The notes beneath the pieces were generated by a model that searched no databases, was not told where the DNA came from, and saw nothing but the letters and a program-made list of their open reading frames with translations. Shown here in pieces: positions 17,393 through 26,860 of a stretch of 64,000 bases of DNA. The stretch comes from Bacillota bacterium. GTDB taxonomy: Bacteria; Bacillota; Clostridia; Lachnospirales; Lachnospiraceae. Within the stretch, counting starts at the first letter, position 1; each line of letters begins with the position of its first letter. The DNA is taken from the NCBI GenBank assembly GCA_902363515.1, contig CABJAN010000005.1, forward strand, positions 1 through 64,000. Reading direction: 5' to 3'. The translations under genes and the position numbers were made by a program.

Positions 17393-18574
17393 CTGAATGA
17401 AGAAACATGGGTACGGGACATCAAAGAGAAACGGGAAGTTTACGGTATCTCACAAAAGAAACTTGCCTTAGCTGCCGGAATCACCCGTCCGTACCTGAGC
17501 GATATTGAAACGGGCAAGGCTCACCCATCCGAAGCATTACAGGAAGCCATCACGGAAGCTCTGGAACGCTTCAATCCAGACAATCCCCTTGAAATGCTCT
17601 TTGATTATGTTCGGATTCGCTTCCCTACTACGGATGTGAAGTATATCGTGGAAGACGTGCTGCGGCTAAAGCTATCTTACTTTATCCATGAAGACTATGG
17701 ATTTTACTCTTACACGGAGCATTACTATCTGGGGGATATTTTCGTTCTGGTATCGTCGGAACTGGAAAAAGGGGTGCTGCTGGAACTGAAAGGGCGTGGC
17801 TGCCGCCAGTTTGAAAGCTATCTGCTGGCACAGGAACGGAGCTGGTATGAGTTTTTCATGGACGTTCTCATGGAGGACGGCGTGATGAAGCGGCTTGACC
17901 TTGCCATCAATGACAAAACGGGAATCCTGAACATTCCCCATCTGACAGAGAAGTGCCGGAATGAGGAATGTATCTCGGTCTTCCGCAGCTTCAAAAGCTA
18001 CCGCAGCGGCGAACTGGTACGGCGTGAGGAAAAAGAATGTATGGGGAACACCCTGTATATCGGCTCCCTCCAAAGTGAAGTGTACTTCTGCATTTACGAA
18101 AAGGACTATGAGCAGTACAAAAAGCATGATATTCCCATTGCGGACGCAGAGGTAAAGAACCGCTTTGAAATCCGGCTGAAAAATGAGCGTGCCTTTTACG
18201 CCATCCGTGACCTGTTAGAACATGACAATCCAGAACGGACAGCCTTTCAAATCATCAACCGCTATGTCCGGTTCGTGGACAGGGACGATACAAAGCCCCG
18301 TTCAGACTGGCGTATCAGTGAGGAATGGGCGTGGTTTATCGGGGAACACAGGGGCAGCCTGAAACTGACAACCAAACCGGAACCCTATTCCTTTGAACGC
18401 ACCCTGCACTGGCTCTCCCATCAGGTAGCCCCCACGTTAAAGCTGGCTCTCCGTCTGGATAAGATGAACCACACCCAGATTGTCCATGACATCATCACCC
18501 ATGCAAGGCTGACGGAGAAGCATGAAAAAATCCTGAAGCAGCAAGCCGCCGCTGCAAAGGAGGTGGTGCTTTAA
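17393..18574 (+). CDS. MobT-family relaxase / Rep_trans protein (Tn916 Orf20)
   Basis: A 393-residue relaxase that nicks oriT and starts rolling-circle transfer and replication. Residues 1-65 form an XRE helix-turn-helix (KKLALAAGITRPYLSDIETG). The remainder is the Rep_trans domain, with VRIRFPTTDVKYIVEDVL and a catalytic region containing FMDVLMEDG and KRLDLAIND. No ATG is available in frame near the HTH. A CTG at 17393 sits 8 bases after AGGAGG and gives a start directly before NEETWVRDIK, so I take CTG as initiator. The open frame extends upstream to 17207 but that part is oriT. Confidence 0.9.
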   Translation: MNEETWVRDIKEKREVYGISQKKLALAAGITRPYLSDIETGKAHPSEALQEAITEALERFNPDNPLEMLFDYVRIRFPTTDVKYIVEDVLRLKLSYFIHEDYGFYSYTEHYYLGDIFVLVSSELEKGVLLELKGRGCRQFESYLLAQERSWYEFFMDVLMEDGVMKRLDLAINDKTGILNIPHLTEKCRNEECISVFRSFKSYRSGELVRREEKECMGNTLYIGSLQSEVYFCIYEKDYEQYKKHDIPIADAEVKNRFEIRLKNERAFYAIRDLLEHDNPERTAFQIINRYVRFVDRDDTKPRSDWRISEEWAWFIGEHRGSLKLTTKPEPYSFERTLHWLSHQVAPTLKLALRLDKMNHTQIVHDIITHARLTEKHEKILKQQAAAAKEVVL

Positions 18575-18625
18575 CGGCGGCAATTTTAGAACCTAAGAAA
18601 TCTTACAGCAAAGAAAGGAGCTTTT

Positions 18626-18847
18626 ATGAATTTCGGACAGAATCTTTACAACTGGTTTTTATCCAACGCCCAGTCCCTTGTGCTGCTGGCAATCGTGGTG
18701 ATTGGACTGTATCTCGGATTTAAGAGGGAATTTTCCAAACTTATCGGTTTTTTAGTAGTTTCCCTTGTAGCGGTCGGTCTGGTCTTCAATGCGGACGGTG
18801 TAAAGGACATCTTACTGGAACTGTTCAATAAGATTATCGGTGCATAG
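18626..18847 (+). CDS. Tn916 Orf19-like small membrane protein
   Basis: 73 residues with two hydrophobic segments (about 15-32 and 40-57), starting MNFGQNLYNWFLSNAQSLVL, essentially the Tn916 Orf19 sequence. AAAGGAG precedes the ATG. A conserved but uncharacterised part of the transfer operon. Confidence 0.92.
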   Translation: MNFGQNLYNWFLSNAQSLVLLAIVVIGLYLGFKREFSKLIGFLVVSLVAVGLVFNADGVKDILLELFNKIIGA

Positions 18848-18862
18848 GAAACCCTTGTTACA

Positions 18863-18936
18863 CTTCCGTTATGGAGCAAGCTCTGATTGCTTCATGGCGG
18901 AAGTCCACTAGGGGCTTGGGGAGCGTAACTCCCCAA
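18863..18936. other. Structured intergenic region, possible single-strand origin
   Basis: Between orf19 and ardA are two hairpins: CTTCCG...CGGAAG (18863-18903, with an inner GAGCAA/TTGCTTC stem) and a perfect TTGGGGAG/CTCCCCAA (18916-18936). Tn916 has a single-strand origin for lagging-strand synthesis reported near this part of the element; assigning that role here is inference from position and structure. Confidence 0.45.
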
Positions 18937-18967
18937 AAGGAGCATGACAGAGAATGGAGGTGACACT

Positions 18968-19465
18968 GTGGAAGAAATGCGGATTTACATTGCCAACTTA
19001 GGCAAATACAATGAGGGCGAACTGGTCGGGGCATGGTTCACGCCGCCTGTAGACTTTGAGGAAGTCAAAGAACGTATCGGTTTGAATGATGAATATAAGG
19101 AATACGCCATCCATGACTATGAGCTGCCCTTTGAGATTGACGAATATACCCCCATTGAGGAAATCAACCGCCTGTGTGAAATGGTGGAGGACTTACCGGA
19201 ATACATTCAGGAGGAACTATCAGAGCTGCAATCCTACTTTGGCAGTATTGAAGAACTCTGTGAGCATGAAGATGATATTATCTGCCATTCCGGCTGTGAT
19301 GATATGGCGGATGTGGCTCGCTACTATCTGGAAGAAAGCGGACAGCTTGGCGAACTTCCGGCACACTTACAAAACTATATCGACTATGCAGCCTATGGGC
19401 GTGACATGGAATTGGAGGGAACCTTTGTTGTCACGAACCACGGCGTATATGAAATCTTACGGTAG
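18968..19465 (+). CDS. ardA: ArdA antirestriction protein (Tn916 Orf18)
   Basis: 165 residues, the exact length of Tn916 Orf18. ArdA is an acidic DNA mimic that blocks type I restriction enzymes when the element enters a new host. Visible: RIYIANLGKYNEGELVGAWF at the start, many Asp/Glu residues, and the closing DYAAYGRDMELEG and TNHGVYEI. A GTG at 18968 lies 6 bases after GGAGGTG and gives the family-typical start; the open frame runs to 18944 but without a ribosome site. Confidence 0.94.
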   Translation: MEEMRIYIANLGKYNEGELVGAWFTPPVDFEEVKERIGLNDEYKEYAIHDYELPFEIDEYTPIEEINRLCEMVEDLPEYIQEELSELQSYFGSIEELCEHEDDIICHSGCDDMADVARYYLEESGQLGELPAHLQNYIDYAAYGRDMELEGTFVVTNHGVYEILR

Positions 19466-19467
19466 AC

Positions 19468-19507
19468 CCGTCTGTATCTCTTTCAGGAAATACAGGCGGA
19501 TTTTTTT
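19468..19507 (+). terminator. Intra-operon terminator after ardA
   Basis: CCGTCTGTAT (19468-19477) pairs with ATACAGGCGG (19490-19499), followed by ATTTTTTT. A second GC hairpin (GGGGCGGC/GCTGCCCC, about 19514-19535) follows. It probably reduces transcription into the secretion genes. Confidence 0.75.
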
Positions 19508-19558
19508 ATTCAGGGGCGGCTCTTTTGCTGCCCCCATCTTTTAGAAAGGACGGACAAT

Positions 19559-19951
19559 ATGAAGAAAATACGAAGCTATACCAGTATCTGGTCGGTGGAA
19601 AAGGTACTCTATTCCATCAATGATTTTAAGCTGCCATTCCCCATCACGTTCACACAGATGACGTGGTTCGTGGTATCGGTGTTTGCAGTGATGCTCTTAG
19701 GGAACCTCCCTCCCCTTTCATTCATTGACGGGGCATTTTTGAAATACTTCGGCGTACCCTTTGCCCTCACTTGGTTCATGTGCCAGAAGACCTTTGACGG
19801 GAAGAAGCCTTACGGCTTCCTGAAATCCGTACTGGCATATCTGGTACGCCCGAAACTGACGTATGCAGGAAAGCCCGTGAAGCTGGAAAAGGAATATCCG
19901 GCACAGCCCATCACGGCAGTAAGGAGTGATATTTATGGCATATCCGATTAA
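19559..19951 (+). CDS. TcpE-family conjugation protein (Tn916 Orf17)
   Basis: 130 residues with two adjacent central membrane segments (about 38-56 and 60-80) and a conserved KIRSYTSIWSVEKVLYSIND start. The TcpE family is part of the Gram-positive conjugation channel. AAAGGA precedes the ATG. Its end overlaps the start of orf16 by 17 bases. Confidence 0.9.
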   Translation: MKKIRSYTSIWSVEKVLYSINDFKLPFPITFTQMTWFVVSVFAVMLLGNLPPLSFIDGAFLKYFGVPFALTWFMCQKTFDGKKPYGFLKSVLAYLVRPKLTYAGKPVKLEKEYPAQPITAVRSDIYGISD

Positions 19952-22385
19952 GTATATCGAAAATAACCTTGTGTTCAACCATGACGGGGAGTGCTTCGCT
20001 TACTATGAGCTGCTTCCCTACAACTATTCCTTTTTAAGCCCCGAACAGAAATATCAGGTACACGATTCCTTCCGGCAGCTTATCGCCCAGAACAGGGACG
20101 GAAAGATTCACGCCCTGCAAATCAGCACAGAATCCAGCATACGGGCGGCACAGGAACGCTCCAAACAGGAAGTGACAGGCAAGTTAAAGGACGTTGCCTG
20201 TGCAAAGATTGACGCACAGACCGAAGACCTGATTTCCATGATAGGGGAAAATCAGGTGGACTACCGTTTTTTTATCGGCTTCAAGCTGCTTGTCAATGAG
20301 CAGGAAGTCACCATGAAGCAGTTTCGCAGGGAAGCAAAGACCGCCGTTTCCGATTTCCTCCACGAAGTCAACCACAAGCTCATGGGGGATTTTGTTTCCA
20401 TGAGCAATGAGGAAATCTGGCGGTTTCAGAAGATGGAAAAACTGCTGGAAAATAAAATCTCACGCCGCTTCAAAGTCCGGCGGCTTGATAAAGACGATTT
20501 TGGCTACCTGATTGAGCATTTATACGGGCAGACCGGAACCGCCTACGAAGATTATGAGTATTATCTTCCGAAAAAACGGTTTCAGGAGGAAACGCTGGTG
20601 AAATACTATGACCTCATCAAACCCACCCGTTGTCTGATAGAGGAAAACCAACGGTATCTGAAAATCGAACAGGAAGACGGGACAGTATATGCCGCCTACT
20701 TTACCATCAACAGCATTGTGGGGGAACTGGACTTCCCATTCTCGGAAATCTTTTACTATCAACAGCAGCAATTCACCTTTCCCATTGATACCTCTATGAA
20801 TGTGGAGATTGTCACAAACCGGAAAGCCCTCTCCACGGTACGGAACAAGAAAAAAGAGCTGAAAGATTTGGACAACCACGCATGGCAGAATGACAGCGAA
20901 ACCAGTACAAACGTGGTGGACGCTTTAGACAGCGTGAATGAGCTGGAATCCACCTTAGACCAGAGCAAGGAATCCATGTACAAGCTGTCCTATGTGGTGC
21001 GTGTGACGGCTCCCGACTTGGAAGAACTGAAACGCCGCTGCAATGAGGTGAAAGATTTTTATGACGATTTGAACGTGAAGCTGGTTCGCCCATTTGGGGA
21101 TATGCTGGGGCTGCATGGGGAATTTCTCCCTGCCAGTAAACGGTATCTGAACGATTACATCCAGTATGTCACCAGCGACTTCCTAGCTGGTCTTGGCTTC
21201 GGGGCAACCCAGATGTTAGGAGAAACGGAGGGCATTTATATCGGCTACAGCCTTGATACAGGAAGAAACGTGTACTTAAAGCCTGCCCTTGCCAGTCAAG
21301 GGGTAAAAGGCTCTGTCACCAACGCCCTTGCTGCCGCTTTTGTCGGCTCCCTCGGCGGTGGAAAATCATTCAGCAACAACATGATTGTCTATTATTCCGT
21401 ATTGTTTGGGGCACAGGCTCTCATTGTTGACCCGAAAGCAGAACGGGGACGCTGGAAAGAAACCCTGCCGGAAATCGCCCATGAAATCAATATCGTAAAC
21501 CTGACCTCGGAGGAACAGAACAGGGGCTTACTTGACCCGTATGTAATTATGGAGAACCCAAAGGATTCCGAATCACTGGCAATCGACATCCTGACTTTTT
21601 TAACGGGCATTTCCAGCCGTGACGGGGAAAAGTTCCCTGTTCTTCGGAAAGCTATTCGTGCAGTGACAAACAGTGAGGAACGGGGGCTTTTCAAAGTGAT
21701 TGAGGAACTTCGGGCGGAGGGAACCACCATCAGCACCAGCATAGCCGACCATATCGAATCCTTTACGGACTATGACTTTGCACACCTGCTCTTTTCGGAT
21801 GGGGATGTCACACAGTCCATCAGCCTTGAAAAGCAGCTCAACATCATTCAAGTGGCGGATTTGGTGCTGCCGGATAAGGAAACCTCGTTTGAAGAATACA
21901 CCACAATGGAGCTGCTTTCCGTGGCAATGCTCATTGTAATCAGCACCTTTGCCCTCGACTTCATCCATACAGACCGCAGCGTATTTAAGATTGTGGATTT
22001 GGACGAAGCATGGAGCTTTTTACAGGTAGCACAGGGCAAAACCCTCTCCATGAAGCTGGTTCGTGCCGGACGTGCCATGAACGCAGGCGTTTACTTTGTC
22101 ACCCAGAACACAGACGATTTGCTGGATGAAAAGCTGAAAAACAATCTGGGCTTGAAGTTTGCGTTCCGCTCCACGGACATCAACGAAATCAAGAAGACCC
22201 TCGCCTTTTTCGGGGTGGATTCCGAAGACGAAAACAACCAGAAGCGGCTCCGTGACTTGGAAAACGGACAGTGCCTTATCAGTGATTTGTACGGGCGTGT
22301 GGGGGTAATACAGTTCCATCCTATCTTTGAAGACCTGTTCCATGCCTTTGACACCAGACCGCCTGTTAGAAAAGAGGTGGAATGA
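19935..22385 (+). CDS. VirB4-like conjugation ATPase (Tn916 Orf16, TcpF/ConE)
   Basis: 816 residues. The ATPase powers the conjugation secretion channel. Walker A is GSLGGGKSFSNN (near residue 480), Walker B ...KIVDLDEAWSFL, followed by AGRAMNAGVYFVTQNTDDLL. The N-terminal half is the VirB4 interaction domain. The ATG at 19935 (MAYPIKYIENN) matches Tn916 Orf16; the ATG at 19926 is in frame but not family-like. Overlaps the next gene by 4 bases. Confidence 0.95.
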   Translation: MAYPIKYIENNLVFNHDGECFAYYELLPYNYSFLSPEQKYQVHDSFRQLIAQNRDGKIHALQISTESSIRAAQERSKQEVTGKLKDVACAKIDAQTEDLISMIGENQVDYRFFIGFKLLVNEQEVTMKQFRREAKTAVSDFLHEVNHKLMGDFVSMSNEEIWRFQKMEKLLENKISRRFKVRRLDKDDFGYLIEHLYGQTGTAYEDYEYYLPKKRFQEETLVKYYDLIKPTRCLIEENQRYLKIEQEDGTVYAAYFTINSIVGELDFPFSEIFYYQQQQFTFPIDTSMNVEIVTNRKALSTVRNKKKELKDLDNHAWQNDSETSTNVVDALDSVNELESTLDQSKESMYKLSYVVRVTAPDLEELKRRCNEVKDFYDDLNVKLVRPFGDMLGLHGEFLPASKRYLNDYIQYVTSDFLAGLGFGATQMLGETEGIYIGYSLDTGRNVYLKPALASQGVKGSVTNALAAAFVGSLGGGKSFSNNMIVYYSVLFGAQALIVDPKAERGRWKETLPEIAHEINIVNLTSEEQNRGLLDPYVIMENPKDSESLAIDILTFLTGISSRDGEKFPVLRKAIRAVTNSEERGLFKVIEELRAEGTTISTSIADHIESFTDYDFAHLLFSDGDVTQSISLEKQLNIIQVADLVLPDKETSFEEYTTMELLSVAMLIVISTFALDFIHTDRSVFKIVDLDEAWSFLQVAQGKTLSMKLVRAGRAMNAGVYFVTQNTDDLLDEKLKNNLGLKFAFRSTDINEIKKTLAFFGVDSEDENNQKRLRDLENGQCLISDLYGRVGVIQFHPIFEDLFHAFDTRPPVRKEVE

Positions 22386-24766
22386 TGGTGATACATAGAA
22401 CTTCCAACCGACAGCAATTCACAGTTCCTTATCACACAAAAAAGGGCTTGTCTTGGAAAATGGCAGGAAAAGTGATTGGCAGGGTGCTTCTGGCACTCCT
22501 GCTCATCCTCCTGCTGCTTGCAGTCTTCGGCACAGCCGCCCACGCTGCCGGACTGGTGGATGATACGGTGGACGCTGCCAACGAATACAGCAAATACCCT
22601 CTGGACAACTACCAGCTTGATTTTTATGTGGACAGCGGATGGGACTGGCTCCCGTGGAACTGGCTGGACGGTATCGGAAAACAGGTGATGTACGGGCTGT
22701 ATGCCATTACAAATTTTATCTGGACAATCAGCCTGTACCTTTCCAACGCCACGGGGTATCTGATTCAGGAAGCCTACTCGCTGGACTTCATTTCCTCTAC
22801 GGCGGATTCTATCGGAAAAAATATGCAGACCCTTGCAGGCGTTACCACAGGCGGCTTGTCCTCGGAGGGATTTTATATCGGGTTCCTGCTGATTCTCATT
22901 CTGGTGGTGGGGATTTACGTTGCCTACACAGGGCTTATCAAACGGGAAACCACAAAAGCCATCCATGCTGTTGTCAATTTCGTGGTGGTGTTCGTGCTGT
23001 CCGCTGCCTTTATCGCCTATGCCCCTGATTATATCGGGAAAATCAATGAATTTTCCGCAGACATCAGCAATGCCAGCCTGACCCTTGGTACAAAGATTGT
23101 GCTGCCGAACTCGGAAAGTCAAGGAAAAGACAGCGTGGATTTGATACGGGACAGCCTGTTTTCCATTCAGGTCAAGCAGCCGTGGCTCCTGCTGCAATAC
23201 GGCAACTCGGATGTGGAAAGCATTGGGTCTGACCGTGTGGAAAGCCTGCTATCAACCAGCCCAGACGAAAACAACGGGCAGGACAGGGAAGAAATCGTGG
23301 TGGAGGAAATCGAAGACAGGGAAAACACCAACCTTACCATCACAAAGACCATCAACCGCTTGGGAACCGTCTTCTTCCTATTTATCTTTAATATCGGTAT
23401 CTCCATTTTTGTATTCCTGCTCACAGGGATAATGATTTTCTCACAGGTGCTTTTTATCATCTACGCCATGTTCCTGCCTGTGAGCTTCCTCCTCAGCATG
23501 GTTCCCTCTTTTGAGGGGATGTCAAAGCGTGCCATTACGAAACTGTTCAACACCATCCTTACCAGAGCCGGAATCACCCTGATTATCACGGTAGCGTTCA
23601 GTATTTCCACTATGCTCTACAACCTGTCTGGGGAATATCCGTTCTTCCTGACGGCGTTTTTGCAGATAGTGACCTTTGCCGGAATTTATTTCAAGCTGGG
23701 GGATTTGATGGGGATGTTCTCCTTACAGAGCGGCGATTCCCAAAGCATGGGGAGCCGTATCATGCGAAGACCCCGTATGCTCATGCACGCCCATATGCAC
23801 CGTTTACAGCATAAGTTAGGACGTTCTGTGGCGGCTCTTGGAGCTGGAACGGCTGCATACCGCGCAGGAAAACAGGCTGGCTCAGACCAGAGAAGTGCTT
23901 CCCACTCCGGCTCTTCCAAACGGACACAGGCAGACCACAGCAGACCAGACGGACAGGCAGCACCGGAAAAAGAATCTGCATGGAAACGGGCTGGCTCTGC
24001 TGTGGGTGCGGCGGTAGATACCAAAGATAAGATAGCCGATACTGCCGGACAGCTTCGGGAGCAGGCAAAGGATTTGCCTGTCAATGCAAAGTACGCCCTT
24101 TACCACGGGAAAACACAGGTATCAGAGGGTGTAAGGGATTTTACTTCCAGCGTGACCCAGACCCGAACTGCCAGAGCGGAACAACGAAACGCACAGGCAG
24201 AAAGCCGCAGACAGACCATTGCAGAACGCAGGGCGGAACTGGAACAGGCAAAACAACCGCAAAAGACAGCTTCCGAAGCACCCAAAGGGGCGGCTCCTGT
24301 CCATGAACGTCCTGTTACTGCAAAGCAGCCAGAAGATTTCCGAAACCATGCAAATACCACTCATACAGGAAAGCCAGCTATACAGCCAGCTTCCCCATCC
24401 ATCAGGGAACGGGGACAGGTTCCTTATGGGGGAACTGTGGCGGAACGGGCTTCGGTTCCAGTGGTAAAAGTGGCTTCCATCCACCATGAACAAACGCCTC
24501 CTATAAGGGCAGAACGCCAGATAGTCCCATCTGCTTCCCTATCCCAGCCAGATGAAAGACAAAAGGCGGCTCCCACTATCACACCGGCTGCTCCCCGTCC
24601 AGCAAGACCTTTCCAAAACGATACGGCTCCTGTGATGCCGGAAAGAAAACGGGCTGCCCCTGCGTTAAAAGAATCAAACTTTACCATCCGGCGTATCACC
24701 GCCAGAAAGGAGTGGACAAAAACGGTAAAAGCGGCTGCCAAACAAAAGAAAGGGGAGAAACCATGA
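22382..24766 (+). CDS. Polytopic conjugation channel protein (Tn916 Orf15, VirB6/TcpH-like)
   Basis: 794 residues. A hydrophobic N-terminus is followed by several membrane segments up to about residue 450, then a long hydrophilic, Ala/Gln/Arg/Pro-rich cytoplasmic tail of low complexity. This matches Orf15 of Tn916, a VirB6-like channel component. GAGGTGG precedes the ATG, which overlaps the stop of orf16. The tail is poorly conserved in the family. Confidence 0.92.
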   Translation: MMVIHRTSNRQQFTVPYHTKKGLSWKMAGKVIGRVLLALLLILLLLAVFGTAAHAAGLVDDTVDAANEYSKYPLDNYQLDFYVDSGWDWLPWNWLDGIGKQVMYGLYAITNFIWTISLYLSNATGYLIQEAYSLDFISSTADSIGKNMQTLAGVTTGGLSSEGFYIGFLLILILVVGIYVAYTGLIKRETTKAIHAVVNFVVVFVLSAAFIAYAPDYIGKINEFSADISNASLTLGTKIVLPNSESQGKDSVDLIRDSLFSIQVKQPWLLLQYGNSDVESIGSDRVESLLSTSPDENNGQDREEIVVEEIEDRENTNLTITKTINRLGTVFFLFIFNIGISIFVFLLTGIMIFSQVLFIIYAMFLPVSFLLSMVPSFEGMSKRAITKLFNTILTRAGITLIITVAFSISTMLYNLSGEYPFFLTAFLQIVTFAGIYFKLGDLMGMFSLQSGDSQSMGSRIMRRPRMLMHAHMHRLQHKLGRSVAALGAGTAAYRAGKQAGSDQRSASHSGSSKRTQADHSRPDGQAAPEKESAWKRAGSAVGAAVDTKDKIADTAGQLREQAKDLPVNAKYALYHGKTQVSEGVRDFTSSVTQTRTARAEQRNAQAESRRQTIAERRAELEQAKQPQKTASEAPKGAAPVHERPVTAKQPEDFRNHANTTHTGKPAIQPASPSIRERGQVPYGGTVAERASVPVVKVASIHHEQTPPIRAERQIVPSASLSQPDERQKAAPTITPAAPRPARPFQNDTAPVMPERKRAAPALKESNFTIRRITARKEWTKTVKAAAKQKKGEKP

Positions 24767-25767
24767 AATTAAGACACCTTTTCTTTGCCTGTTCCGGCGT
24801 GTTCGTGATGATGTTCTCCCTGCTCCTTTTGGTGGTGATTGTCTTCTCGGATGAGGAAGACGGAGGAAGCGGCGGAAATCTTATCTATGGGGGCGTGAGC
24901 GCATCACAGGAAGTCCTCGCTCATAAACCTATGCTGGAAAAGTATGCAAGGGAATATGGCATAGAGGAATACTTAAATGTGCTGCTCGCCATCATTCAGG
25001 TGGAATCCGGCGGCACACTGGAAGACGTTATGCAGTCCTCGGAATCTCTGGGGCTTCCCCCGAACTCCCTTAGTACAGAGGAATCCATCAAACAGGGCTG
25101 CAAGTATTTCTCGGAACTGCTCGCAGCGGCAGAAACAAAGGGCTGTGACTTAAACAGTGTGATTCAATCCTACAACTACGGCGGCGGTTTCCTAGACTAT
25201 GTGGCAGGACACGGAAAAAAATACACCTTTGAACTGGCAGAGAGCTTCGCAAGGGACAAATCCGGCGGAAAGAAAGTCACCTACACCAACCCTGTTGCCG
25301 TAGAGAAAAACGGCGGCTGGCGGTATTCCTACGGCAATATGTTCTATGTCCTATTGGTATCGCAATACCTGACCGTGGCACAGTTTGATGATGAAACGGT
25401 GCAGGCTATCATGGAGGAAGCCTTAAAGTATGAGGGCTGGACGTATGTGTATGGGGGCGATTCCCCCTCCACTTCCTTTGACTGTTCGGGACTGGTGCAG
25501 TGGTGCTATGGCAAGGCAGGAATCGCTCTGCCACGGACAGCACAGGAACAGTACAATGTGACGCAGCACATCCCCCTGTCCGAAGCAAAAGCAGGGGATT
25601 TGGTCTTTTTCCACTCCACCTACAACGCCGGAACCTACATCACCCATGTGGGACTGTATGTGGGAAATAACCGGATGTACCATGCCGGAAATCCCATTGG
25701 TTACGCAGACCTGACAAGCTCCTACTGGCAACAGCACCTTGCCGGAGCCGGACGAATCAAACAATAA
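24763..25767 (+). CDS. Bifunctional peptidoglycan hydrolase (Tn916 Orf14, NlpC/P60)
   Basis: 334 residues. A signal/anchor helix (about 8-30) is followed by a lysozyme-like transglycosylase domain (LLAIIQVESGG, then SLGLPPN, QSYNYGGGFLDYV) and a C-terminal NlpC/P60 peptidase with catalytic Cys in STSFDCSGLVQW, His in ITHVGLYVG and the final His/Asn region. It opens the cell wall for the conjugation channel. Unlike Tn5397, no group II intron interrupts it. The ATG at 24763 overlaps the orf15 stop and follows GGGGAG. Confidence 0.95.
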   Translation: MKLRHLFFACSGVFVMMFSLLLLVVIVFSDEEDGGSGGNLIYGGVSASQEVLAHKPMLEKYAREYGIEEYLNVLLAIIQVESGGTLEDVMQSSESLGLPPNSLSTEESIKQGCKYFSELLAAAETKGCDLNSVIQSYNYGGGFLDYVAGHGKKYTFELAESFARDKSGGKKVTYTNPVAVEKNGGWRYSYGNMFYVLLVSQYLTVAQFDDETVQAIMEEALKYEGWTYVYGGDSPSTSFDCSGLVQWCYGKAGIALPRTAQEQYNVTQHIPLSEAKAGDLVFFHSTYNAGTYITHVGLYVGNNRMYHAGNPIGYADLTSSYWQQHLAGAGRIKQ

Positions 25768-25783
25768 GAAAGGATGAACCGAT

Positions 25784-26692
25784 ATGATTCAGATTAGAAA
25801 AGAGGAAAACCAGAAAAAGCAGAAAGAAAAGAAGCTGAAAGTCTACAAAGTCAATACCCACAAAAAAACCGTGATTGCCCTGTGGATGCTGCTGGCGGTG
25901 AGCTTTCTGTTTGCCGTTTATAAGAATTTTACGGCGATAGACATTCACACTGTCCATGAAACGAAAGTGATTGAGGAACAAATCCTCGACACTCACAAGA
26001 TAGAGAATTTTGTGGAGAATTTCGCAGAAGTCTACTATTCATGGGAACAGTCCACCGCTTCCATTGATAACCGAACAAATGCTTTAAAAGGCTATCTCAC
26101 CGGAGAGCTGCAAGCCCTGAATGTAGATACTGTCCGAAAAGACATCCCCGTATCGTCTGCTCTGACTGATTTTCAGATATGGGAAATCACAGAAGAAAAG
26201 GAGCAGCATTATCAAGTGACCTATACGGTGGAACAGCGTATCACAGAGGGAGAATCCGGTAAAACTGTCCGTTCCGCTTATCAGGTGACCGTCTATGTGG
26301 ACGGCTCTGGAAACCTGACGATTATCCAGAATCCAACTATCACCAGTGTTCCCGTAAAATCCGGCTACACCCCAAAAGCGGTACAAAGTGACGGTACAGT
26401 GGATTCCATCACTACGGAGGAAATCAACGAATTTCTCACCACCTTTTTCAAGCTGTACCCTACAGCAACCGCAAAGGAACTGACCTATTATGTGAGTGAG
26501 GGCGTGCTGAAACCTGTGGGGAAAGAGTATATTTTCTCGGAACTGGTGAATCCGGTTTATAACCGAAACGGAAATCAGGTGACAGCTTCCCTTGCAGTGA
26601 AATATCTGGATAACCAGACCATGACAACACAGGTATCACAGTTTAACCTTGTGCTGGAAAAGAACGGGGAAAACTGGAAGATTGTGAAATGA
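25784..26692 (+). CDS. TcpC-like conjugation protein (Tn916 Orf13)
   Basis: 302 residues. A basic cytoplasmic N-terminus, one membrane helix (about 27-48), then an extracellular region of two NTF2-like domains, the VirB8/TcpC architecture of Gram-positive conjugation channels. The ATG follows AAAGGATG. It is the last transfer gene; a strong hairpin follows. Confidence 0.92.
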   Translation: MIQIRKEENQKKQKEKKLKVYKVNTHKKTVIALWMLLAVSFLFAVYKNFTAIDIHTVHETKVIEEQILDTHKIENFVENFAEVYYSWEQSTASIDNRTNALKGYLTGELQALNVDTVRKDIPVSSALTDFQIWEITEEKEQHYQVTYTVEQRITEGESGKTVRSAYQVTVYVDGSGNLTIIQNPTITSVPVKSGYTPKAVQSDGTVDSITTEEINEFLTTFFKLYPTATAKELTYYVSEGVLKPVGKEYIFSELVNPVYNRNGNQVTASLAVKYLDNQTMTTQVSQFNLVLEKNGENWKIVK

Positions 26693-26701
26693 TTATATAT
26701 T

Positions 26702-26744
26702 CCAATAGTAAACAGATGATAAAAAATCATCTGTTTACTATTGG
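26702..26744. terminator. 19-base-pair perfect hairpin ending the transfer operon
   Basis: CCAATAGTAAACAGATGAT (26702-26720), loop AAAAA, and its exact complement (26726-26744). It sits precisely at the boundary between the Tn916-like transfer module and the AT-rich cargo, replacing the orf12/tet(M) leader of Tn916. It lacks a long T run, so it may work as a processing or bidirectional element. Confidence 0.65.
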
Positions 26745-26759
26745 ATGTGAGATAAATTC

Positions 26760-26788
26760 TTGTTTTAATTCCTAAATCTTTCTATAAT
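26760..26788 (+). promoter_or_regulatory. Promoter of cargo two-component genes
   Basis: TTGTTT (26760-26765), 17 bases, TATAAT (26783-26788), about 72 bases before the response-regulator start codon. Confidence 0.7.
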
Positions 26789-26809
26789 AAAATTAAATTA
26801 TCAATCTAA

Positions 26810-26828
26810 TTTCATATTCTTTTCATAT
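26810..26828 (+). promoter_or_regulatory. Direct repeats, putative response-regulator site
   Basis: TTTCATAT at 26810 and again at 26821, an 11-base phase (one helical turn), typical of OmpR-family binding. A similar pair occurs before the cargo permease gene at 28698 and 28709. Regulator assignment is inference. Confidence 0.55.
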
Positions 26829-26860
26829 AAATGCTGTACAGTAAAAATGGAGGTGAATAT

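Noticed and set aside
22091..23197. 368-codon open frame opposite orf16/orf15
   Set aside because: It lies antisense to two well-supported conjugation genes; the sequence is low-complexity and unrecognisable.
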